64,000 nucleotides of DNA from Oscillospiraceae bacterium. GTDB taxonomy: Bacteria; Bacillota; Clostridia; Oscillospirales; Ruminococcaceae. The stretch lies in contig CP107208.1 of the NCBI GenBank assembly GCA_025758045.1, positions 1,922,001-1,986,000 on the forward strand, given 5' to 3'. The notes beneath the pieces are model-generated. The model saw nothing but the letters and a program-made list of their open reading frames with translations. It was not told the origin of the DNA and made no database searches. Shown here piece by piece: positions 1-6,064 of this stretch. Numbering within the stretch: position 1 is the stretch's first letter; each line of letters starts with the position of its first letter. Both the position numbers and the translations under genes were made by a program.

Positions 1-87
1 AGCATGTTAGAAAACGAGAGAAAACAAGAGCATTTGCGAGAATTCGCGAGTATGCCGGGAATAAATTAAAATTCTTGCGAAAAACCG

Positions 88-116
88 TTGACTCTGCCGC
101 CCAATTCTGCTATAAT
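88..116 (+). promoter_or_regulatory. Sigma-A type promoter of rplM-rpsI
   Basis: A TTGACT -35 box (88-93) and a perfect TATAAT -10 box (111-116) are separated by 17 bp and point at rplM. Transcription should begin near 123, giving a leader of about 80 nt. Confidence 0.85.
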
Positions 117-120
117 CACA

Positions 121-195
121 CTTGCGCGAAAAAGCGCCGCCAAGGCGCTGTTAAATACCGTTATAAGACGGACGTGTTAATTCTTCAATGGAGGT
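121..195 (+). promoter_or_regulatory. Candidate L13 autoregulatory leader
   Basis: The transcribed leader before rplM holds a GC-rich hairpin (AGCGCC 133-138 with GGCGCT 144-149) and a second small hairpin (CCGT 158-161 with ACGG 168-171), followed by a GTGTTAAT stretch just before the ribosome-binding site. Firmicutes rplM genes commonly carry a structured L13 leader. The position and the ACCGT...ACGG core fit that family, but a covariance-model match has not been tested. Confidence 0.55.
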
Positions 196-202
196 TCCTA
201 CT

Positions 203-634
203 ATGAGCACGACTCTCGCTAAGCCCGCTGAAATGGCTGACCGCAAGTGGTATGTGATCGACGCCGCCGGCAAACCCCTCGGCCGCGTTGCTGCCAAGGC
301 TGCTGTCATCCTGCGCGGTAAGAACAAGACCACCTTTACTCCTAACGTTGACTGTGGTGACCATGTCATCATCATCAACTGCGACCAGGCTGTCCTGACC
401 GGCAAGAAGATGGAGAAGAAGTTCCATCGCACTCACTCCGGCTGGATCGGCGGCCTGAAGGAGACCCAGTACAAGACCCTGATGGCTGAGAACAGCGACA
501 AGGCTATGACCTACGCTGTCAAGGGCATGGTTCCCTCTAACACCATCGGCACCAAGGCTATGACCCGCCTGCACTGCTACAAGGCTGCTGACCACGCAAA
601 TGCTGCCCAGAAGCCCGAAGCTGTTGAGATTTAA
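203..634 (+). CDS. rplM: 50S ribosomal protein L13
   Basis: The product is a core large-subunit ribosomal protein that binds 23S rRNA early in assembly. The 143-residue product has the L13 signature regions: RKWYVIDAAGKPLGR near the N-terminus, then HVIIINCDQAVLTGKK and the C-terminal GMVPSNTIG region. An in-frame ATG at 188 overlaps the GGAGG ribosome-binding site (190-194), so the ATG at 203, eight bases downstream of that site, is the likely start. It is cotranscribed with rpsI, the usual bacterial rplM-rpsI pair. Confidence 0.97.
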   Translation: MSTTLAKPAEMADRKWYVIDAAGKPLGRVAAKAAVILRGKNKTTFTPNVDCGDHVIIINCDQAVLTGKKMEKKFHRTHSGWIGGLKETQYKTLMAENSDKAMTYAVKGMVPSNTIGTKAMTRLHCYKAADHANAAQKPEAVEI

Positions 635-652
635 GTAAGGAGGCAATAGAAT

Positions 653-1051
653 ATGTACGAGACGAAACCTTATTTCTACGGCACTGGCCGTCGTAAGCAT
701 TCCGTTGCCCGCGTTCGCGTTTACAATGGTACCGGCAAGGTCACCATCAACGGCCGCGATATCAACGATTACTTTGGCCTCGAGACCCTGAAGCTGCTCG
801 TCAACAGCCCCCTGGTTCTGACTGAGAACGAGGGCAAGTTTGACGTCGTTGTCAACGTTGTTGGCGGTGGCTGTGCTGGCCAGGCTGGCGCTATCCGCCA
901 CGGCCTGTCCCGCGCCCTGCTGCAGTTCAACCCTGAGCTGCGCCCGGCTCTGAAGAAGGCTGGCTTCCTGACTCGCGATCCTCGTATGAAGGAACGTAAG
1001 AAGTACGGTCTCAAAGCAGCACGTCGCGCTCCGCAGTTCAGCAAGCGATAA
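653..1051 (+). CDS. rpsI: 30S ribosomal protein S9
   Basis: The product is a small-subunit ribosomal protein whose basic C-terminal tail reaches the P-site tRNA. The 132-residue product begins with the typical YGTGRRKHSVARVR segment, contains the GQAGAIRHGLSRALL region and ends in the family's basic tail (KARRAPQFSKR type). The start follows AAGGAGG (637-643) with good spacing. Only 18 bp separate it from rplM, and a strong terminator follows, so the pair forms a two-gene operon. Confidence 0.97.
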   Translation: MYETKPYFYGTGRRKHSVARVRVYNGTGKVTINGRDINDYFGLETLKLLVNSPLVLTENEGKFDVVVNVVGGGCAGQAGAIRHGLSRALLQFNPELRPALKKAGFLTRDPRMKERKKYGLKAARRAPQFSKR

Positions 1052-1082
1052 TCGACTGCTCAGACTATATCAAAATAGTTCA

Positions 1083-1116
1083 AAAACCCCGGAAAATCAA
1101 GGTTTTCCGGGGTTTT
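1083..1116 (+). terminator. Rho-independent terminator of rplM-rpsI
   Basis: A perfect 14-bp stem (AAAACCCCGGAAAA at 1083-1096 with its complement at 1103-1116) has a 6-nt loop. The A and T flanks would make it work in both directions. Confidence 0.9.
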
Positions 1117-1184
1117 CTTATACCTAAATGGGCTGATATAGTTTGACCAAATTTGGCAAAACGAGAGCCGTTTTCACCCAATTT

Positions 1185-1259
1185 TTAGTGGTTAAATATA
1201 GGACAACCGCCAAAAATGGGGTCAAAAAACGGTCTTAGTGGTTAAAAAATAGGACAACC
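1185..1259. repeat. Two direct copies of a 24-25 bp motif
   Basis: The spacer after rpsI carries two near-identical copies of TTAGTGGTTAAA followed by ATAGGACAACC, at 1185-1208 and 1235-1259. They are 50 bp apart and differ by one substitution and one inserted A. A second pair (TTTGACCAAAT near 1142 and TCTGACCAAAT near 1341) flanks them. No gene is seen in 1117-1387. The role is unknown; a recombination or protein-binding site at the edge of the accessory island is possible. Confidence 0.7.
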
Positions 1260-1387
1260 AGAGAGCAATTTCGGGGGTATTTTTGAGGGTGATTTTGGCA
1301 CTCTCAGACACCGGATTTTTCGCTGGAGGGTTTGGCATAATCTGACCAAATCTGAACAATTAAATACGATTCTAATGCAGGCACTCA

Positions 1388-1879
1388 GTGACAAATAACT
1401 GGGTGCTTTTTTCATTTTACAAAGAGCAATGGTATCTGGAAAAGCGGAATGCCATCTGCATGACCTGCGGGCGCGTCAGCCCCTTGTCCACGCAGTCCAC
1501 CTTTGAAGATTTAGCGGTGGATTTTGAAGGAACGACAGCCGGCGGTGCGGAGCGATTCTACCGGCGCACACTGGACAAGCTTCGGCTGAAGCTGCTGGAA
1601 AGCAGTGTAGTCCATGCCGTGACGCTGAAACAGACCGAGCGCCGCAAGAAGAACAAAAAATAGCCGCCGCTGTCTACCTGTATCAGGCGGACAACGACGG
1701 TGAATGGGGTGAGCTGCGGTTTGACTTTGAGAACGGCACAGCCGAGATAGTAAAACTGGCAGATTGGGACACGATGAAGTCCAACATCTTTGCAAAAACG
1801 ACGATCCGGTACATACAGGGATTGCCGGAAGCGAGACTGCTGAAATCTGTGGCCGTGCCGTTTTGGAAAGGCAGGGCAT
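1388..1879 (+). pseudogene. Frameshifted ORF of unknown function
   Basis: Two overlapping frames read as one protein-like sequence. The first (1388-1663, starting MTNNWVLFSFYK) stops right after a run of six A bases at about 1657-1662. The next frame continues without a stop to 1879 and reads IAAAVYLYQADNDGEWGELR and onward to an end in PFWKGRA. One extra A in the run would join them into about 163 residues. I do not recognise the family. No convincing ribosome-binding site precedes the first ATG, so the 5' end may also be missing. It may be a remnant of a mobile element. Confidence 0.45.
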
Positions 1880-1881
1880 AA

Positions 1882-2889
1882 TTATCCGCAGAGCATGACC
1901 TTTGCGCAGAACAGGCCGTCCTGATAGGTAATTGTACTTACTCCACCAGATTTTTCTGCGATATGGCGGACGGACTGGATACCAACACCTTCTCCTTTTC
2001 GCTTGGAGGACTGGAATATCCCGTCTTTTTCCCGGATAACTCCGTCATAGGTGTTTTCAACCTGAATCAGTGCCAGATTGTTGCCATGCAGATAGGCGGT
2101 CAGCTCGATTCTGCGTCTGGCAGGTGCAGTACGCAGGCTGGCTTCCAGGGCATTTTCCAGCAGATTAGAGAGAACCAGACACAGATTGATTTCGTCTACA
2201 GGAAGACATTCCGGCAGATCGAGCTGCACGGAAAATGGGATCTGCTCCCGCTTCGCAAGTGCGCAGTAATACCCGACCACGCCGTCTGCCGCCCGGTTTT
2301 CACAGAAATGCAGCTCCAGACTCGGAATTCTAGAAACTGCGCCGGAAAGATAGGCTTTGATCTTTTCAAGATTCCCTTCTTCTGCAAGGGCAGCGAGCTG
2401 ACATAGTTGGTGGCGCAGATCGTGCCGCGCCTGCCGTGCTTCCTCAATGGCAGCTTTCAGGCTTTCGTAGCGCTGCTGCTGCATGGAAAGCAGCTGGTTC
2501 TCCTGCCGCAATCTCACATTCCGGTTGATGCTGATCGCCATCAGAAGGAAGATTGCGGTGAAGAAAAGCATCAAAAACAAAAGTGCGATGCTGATCACAA
2601 AATACCCCTGCAAAACACGCCCGGTATAGAGCGTGTCCGCATACTTGGGGATCATAAACAGATTCAGCGCAATGAACACCAGCGGCAGCACCCAGAACAC
2701 ATACCAGGTCTGCGCAAAATTTTCGTCCTCGACCATCCTCCGCACGCTGTGCGTCGCAGGATAATAGGCGATGGCGGCAAACAGCCAGCAGATCGCATGA
2801 TAGCAAATCACGGCCCGCAGACAGAACCATGGCGCAGCCTGCGCCTGCGGCAAACCGGCCAGCATAGCGGCGTTGATCGCTCTTGAAAG
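1882..2889 (-). pseudogene. AgrC-like sensor histidine kinase, 3' part split by IS110
   Basis: This part encodes the last membrane segments and the cytoplasmic kinase core of a HPK10/GHKL-type sensor kinase. It shows the phospho-acceptor region RQARHDLRHQLCQLA, the N box NLCLVLSNLLENALEAS, and a glycine-rich G box (GEGVGIQSV). The C-terminus is intact. Reading upstream, the frame runs through SRAINAAML to a CTT codon at 2889-2887, where the IS110 element begins. The missing N-terminal 104 residues lie at 4431-4742. A weak internal ATG at 2865 could give a 327-residue fragment, but no promoter is evident. Confidence 0.85.
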
Positions 2890-3012
2890 ACTAACTATTA
2901 AAAGTCAAGCCGAAATGAGTGGAAAGGTGAGGAAAATGTAGGCGGTCAAAAAAGAGTATAACAAAGCTGACGCCCTGTTGGACGCCTGCTTGAGCCTATG
3001 AGAATAAAGGAC

Positions 3013-4194
3013 TTATGCAGCGCTGCTGTAGGGTAGCCTGGACTTCTCTAAGGCATAAATCAACCGAACCAACTTCTTGGCCGCATGGGAGAGCGCAACA
3101 TTGTAGTGCTTGCCCTCAGCCCGCTTCTTGGCAAGATAGGCAGAGAAGATTGGGTCCCAATGGCAGACGTATTTCGTGGCATTGTAAAGAGCGTAGCGCA
3201 GGTATCGGGAACCTCGTTTTTCCATGTGGGAATATGCGCCTGTGAGTGACATCTGCCCAGATTGGTAGGTAGATGGCGACATCCCGGCGTAGGCAAGGAT
3301 TTTGTCCGGTGAATCGAACCGGGAGAAGTCCCCAATCTCAGCCAGAATCATTGCGCCCATCCGAACGCCGATGCCCGGAATGGTAGTAATGGGAGAAGCG
3401 ATTTCCTCTATCATCGTCTGGATGGCAGCTTCAATGTCCTGAATTTCGGAATCCAGTTCGCGGATCAGGCGAATCGTATGCCGCAGTTCTAGGGACTTGG
3501 CCGGCATGACAGAGCCGACAGAACATCTGGCGGCATCCCGAAGTGTTACTGCCATGTCTCGCCCGTAGCGGCCTTTGGAGGCGTCGTGTAAGACGGCTTT
3601 CAAATGCGTCAGGTGCGCTTCGGCAACCTGTTTGGCGCCAGGAAACTCGCTGAGAAGTGCGTAAACTGACGCCATGTGCAATGTCGGCACCAACTTTTCA
3701 AGCTCTGGGAACAGAATTGTGACCAACCGAGAAACGGACTGCTTCAGCTTCGCTCTCTCGCGGACTTTGTCAAACCGGTATCTTGTGAGTGACTTTAACT
3801 CCTCGTTGTGGTATGCTGTGTCTGTGTAGGACTTGAGGTCCACATCAGACAAGAGCATAGCTGCAATGGTTCGCGCATCGACACGGTCAGTCTTGGTTTT
3901 GCGAAGGCTCAGGCTTTTCCGGTAGAGGTTGGTGTGCAGCGGATTGATGACATAGGTTGGCAGGCCTTTATCAAGCAGAAATCCGAGGATGTTGTAGCTG
4001 TAGTGTCCGGTAGCCTCAAGTCCTACTTTTATTTTATCCTTTGGGTTGGTACAGCAACTAATCGTCTGCAAGAGTGTGTTGAAGCCCTCTGCATTGTTCT
4101 GGATGGTGAATACATCCGCTAGAACTTCGCCCTCTGAACTGAGGATGAAGCAATCGTGCTTGTCCTTTGCAACGTCAATTCCAACGCAAACCAT
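3013..4194 (-). CDS. IS110-family transposase (DEDD/Tnp20)
   Basis: This 393-residue recombinase has the two IS110 domains. The N-terminal RuvC-like DEDD domain shows VCVGIDVAKDKHDCF, then GLEATGHYSYN, then KTDRVDARTIA, which supply the acidic residues. The C-terminal Tnp20 domain shows ITTIPGIGVRMGAMILAEIG, AYAGMSPSTYQSG (the serine before G is the expected nucleophile) and a late RGSRYLRYALYNAT motif. The ATG at 4194 is chosen because GGAGGTATTCTC lies directly upstream; an in-frame ATG 39 bp earlier lacks a site. In this family the enzyme works with an RNA from the element that pairs with donor and target DNA. Confidence 0.95.
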   Translation of the reverse strand: MVCVGIDVAKDKHDCFILSSEGEVLADVFTIQNNAEGFNTLLQTISCCTNPKDKIKVGLEATGHYSYNILGFLLDKGLPTYVINPLHTNLYRKSLSLRKTKTDRVDARTIAAMLLSDVDLKSYTDTAYHNEELKSLTRYRFDKVRERAKLKQSVSRLVTILFPELEKLVPTLHMASVYALLSEFPGAKQVAEAHLTHLKAVLHDASKGRYGRDMAVTLRDAARCSVGSVMPAKSLELRHTIRLIRELDSEIQDIEAAIQTMIEEIASPITTIPGIGVRMGAMILAEIGDFSRFDSPDKILAYAGMSPSTYQSGQMSLTGAYSHMEKRGSRYLRYALYNATKYVCHWDPIFSAYLAKKRAEGKHYNVALSHAAKKLVRLIYALEKSRLPYSSAA

Positions 4195-4239
4195 GAGAAT
4201 ACCTCCGCTGTGTTTATTTGATGCTGATTCCACAGAACA

Positions 4240-4408
4240 CTTTACTCTTGTAACCTTGTTCTACATAAACCGTCTGGCGGTATCTAACTGATCAACAATA
4301 CTGTAAAGAGCTGTGGTTGGAGCCTTTCAAGAACCGTCTTGCGGTAGGAGCTGATAACCAATCTACAGCATCCCTTACAGTGTAGCACAGTCCTTGGAGA
4401 GGGACTTT
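4240..4408 (-). ncRNA. Candidate IS110 bridge RNA
   Basis: Read on the minus strand, the non-coding end upstream of the transposase folds as a 5' hairpin (AGTCC/GGACT, 4391-4408) and then two similar structures. The first has an outer stem (4358-4369 with 4310-4320), an internal loop, and an inner hairpin ACCG-CAAGA-CGGT (4333-4345). The second has an outer stem (4303-4308 with 4240-4245), an internal loop, and an inner hairpin ACCG-CCAGA-CGGT (4269-4281). The first loop's 3' strand (4321-4332) is complementary over 12 bases to the occupied target. The second loop carries AGTTAG (4284-4289) and UACAAGA (4246-4252), which match the element's own ends. This is the layout of target- and donor-binding loops. 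Confidence 0.82.
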
Positions 4409-4430
4409 AAAAACTACTATTTTATAATAC

Positions 4431-4742
4431 AAGGCTGTTGATACAGGCAAATACCGCACAGACAGACAACGCAATCGTTCCGGATTTCCAAAGCGAAATC
4501 CGGAGCGTTTTTATGTAGATCACGACCGCAAGCAAGGTTAGGCCTACAAGCATCGGCGCAGTCGGCATGCGGCGCGCATAACACACCACGCCTCCGGCGG
4601 CGCAAAGTAGCGCAAGCAGCGGAACAAGCCACAAAACAAGCTTTGACAGCGGCTGCTTTAAGCTGGATTTTGCCGGGAAGTAGGCAAGCAGCATGCCGGG
4701 AATCACCACGCCGAGCTCCAGAATTGGACGCAGCAGCTCCAT
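4431..4742 (-). pseudogene. AgrC-like sensor kinase, 5' part split by IS110
   Basis: The first 104 codons of the kinase encode a membrane sensor region: MELLRPILELGVVIPGMLLA, then hydrophobic segments around VLWLVPLLALLCAAGGVVC, MLVGLTLLAVVIYI and TIALSVCAVFACI. The frame runs into the IS110 end and stops two codons later. The start ATG (4742) overlaps the stop of the response-regulator gene as TAATG, so the pair was translationally coupled. Joined with 1882-2886, the ancestral protein is 438 residues, the usual AgrC/HPK10 size. Confidence 0.85.
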
Positions 4743-5464
4743 TATGCCATCCGCCTCCTTTGAAGCAAAAACTCCATAAGCGCCTGCCGGGCACTTTTCA
4801 GAAGGTCCTGACTGACAAACACGCGGCTTCCGTCCGCCATGCGGAAGGCGGCGCCTTCCAGATCCTTCGCGTGTTCCAGATTCACGATCACGCCGCGCCC
4901 ACACACAAAAAAGCGTGTGTCATCCTTTAGTGGGGCGATGAAAGTCTTGAAGGGTTGGCGTGTGGCAAGCGTCTTTTGAACCGTCGTATGGACGTAGATC
5001 AAGTGGGCGAAGTGTTCTGCGTAGACGATGTCCTGATAGCGCAGATGGATCTCGCTTCCCTCCACCTTTAGCTCTATATATTTGTCCGGCTGCGGTATGC
5101 GGGCAAGCAGCTCGTCCGTCAGCGCATCGATGTCCGCTTCGGTAAAGGGCTTGACCAGATAGTGTAGCGCCCGTACCTGAAAGCCCTCCAGCGCATGGTC
5201 GGTGGAAGTCGTGGTAAAAACCAGCAGGCAGTCCGTGTTGGTTTTCCGTAGCTTCTTTGCCGCCTCCATGCCCGTCATGCCATCCATATAAATATCCAGA
5301 AATGCGGCAGTAAAGGGCGCTTTCCTTGCCGCTTCCAGAAATGTCTCGCCGCTTTCGTATTCCAGAATATCCGCCTGCACATTTCTCCGGTGAAGCTGCT
5401 GCTCCAGCCGGTCTTTCAGCAGTGCACGTTCCGCAGCAAGATCATCCACAATCGCAATTCTCAT
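4742..5464 (-). CDS. LytTR-family response regulator
   Basis: The 240-residue regulator has an N-terminal receiver with the acidic pair in MRIAIVDD, the phospho-acceptor Asp in AAFLDIYMDGMTG, the Thr in VFTTTS and the conserved Lys in YLVKPF. It is followed by a LytTR DNA-binding domain (about residues 130-235, ending near FVSQDLLKSARQALM). AgrA/VirR-type regulators of this kind bind direct repeats upstream of targets. A GGAG ribosome-binding site precedes the ATG. Its partner kinase, which overlaps it by one base, is broken by the IS110 insertion, so signal input is probably lost. No AgrB or AgrD gene is nearby. Confidence 0.92.
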   Translation of the reverse strand: MRIAIVDDLAAERALLKDRLEQQLHRRNVQADILEYESGETFLEAARKAPFTAAFLDIYMDGMTGMEAAKKLRKTNTDCLLVFTTTSTDHALEGFQVRALHYLVKPFTEADIDALTDELLARIPQPDKYIELKVEGSEIHLRYQDIVYAEHFAHLIYVHTTVQKTLATRQPFKTFIAPLKDDTRFFVCGRGVIVNLEHAKDLEGAAFRMADGSRVFVSQDLLKSARQALMEFLLQRRRMA

Positions 5465-5499
5465 GCAGGGTTCTCTCCTTGTCCTTGAATTCCAAGATA

Positions 5500-5528
5500 A
5501 TTATATCACAGCGTGTCGAGGATGACAA
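5500..5528 (-). promoter_or_regulatory. Promoter of the response regulator gene
   Basis: On the minus strand, TTGTCA (5528-5523) and TATAAT (5505-5500) are 17 bp apart and lie about 35 bp before the response-regulator start codon. Confidence 0.8.
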
Positions 5529-5653
5529 AGAACCGCTGTCGGAATTCGTGCCAAAATCACCCCTTTCGTGCTACGGCGCTTGAAAAAACCGAATGGCCTT
5601 TTTATACTGAATGCAAGCAAGATGCCGAATCGGATGAAGGAAGGAGGGAGATC

Positions 5654-6014
5654 TGTGTATCGTATCGCCGTGCTGGCAGAACAGGAAGCAGAGCGGCAGC
5701 GCTACGCCGAGCAAATTACCCGGTTTTGTGAAGCGAAGGGGCTGTTTCCGCAGGTCATGCAATATGACGATCAGGAACGTTTTTTTGAAACGGCGCAGAA
5801 AGATGCTCCGACCAATGCCGTCATTGCACTTTCCGGGGTGGCCGGGTTGAATGCGGCGGAGCACCTTCGTTCCTTATGCCCCGCGTGCCGGATGATCTGG
5901 TGCAGTGACCTGGATTTCTCTCTTCACGCCTTCCGGCTGCGGGCCGACTATTTCCTGATGAAGCCGGTTTCCGAAGAAGCATTCCGGCAAGGACTGAATG
6001 CCTGGATTGAATAA
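5654..6014 (+). CDS. Stand-alone receiver-like protein without the phospho-Asp
   Basis: The 119-residue product has the length and fold pattern of a receiver domain and no output domain. The acidic pair at the N-terminus is replaced (YRIAVLAEQEAERQR), and the phospho-acceptor position reads AVIALSGVAGLNA, with Ser in place of Asp. The late Lys is kept in YFLMKPVSEEAF. I chose GTG 5654 because AGGAGGG (5641-5647) is correctly spaced; upstream in-frame ATGs lack one. It is divergent from the response regulator and 50 bp before the lipoprotein gene. A pseudo-receiver that binds rather than accepts phosphate is the best guess. Confidence 0.65.
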
Positions 6015-6064
6015 ACGGGCATCGAACCAAACCGAGACAACAAGCACAAAAATGGAGGAAATCA

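Larger units (their letters stand above)
2890..4430 (-). mobile_element. IS110-family insertion sequence inside a kinase gene
   Basis: The element is 1,541 bp plus one 3-bp core (CTT on the minus strand, present at both edges at 2887-2889 and 4431-4433). Deleting it with one CTT rejoins the histidine kinase in frame as ...ACINSL-SRAINAAM..., which fixes the ends to the base. There are no terminal inverted repeats, as expected for IS110. It contains one transposase gene, a 5' non-coding region of about 235 bp with a bridge-RNA-like fold, and a short 3' end of about 120 bp that supplies a -35 box after circularisation. Confidence 0.92.

Noticed and set aside
1185..1259. CRISPR array
   Set aside because: Only two repeat units, with a spacing and sequence that are not CRISPR-like, and no cas genes in the window.
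3013..4194. IS1111-type element with the RNA downstream of the transposase
   Set aside because: The structured non-coding segment is upstream (about 235 bp), the downstream end is short, and there are no subterminal inverted repeats.
4742..6014. Complete agr-type quorum-sensing locus
   Set aside because: Regulator and kinase are AgrA/AgrC-like, but no AgrB protease or AgrD-like peptide ORF is visible around them.
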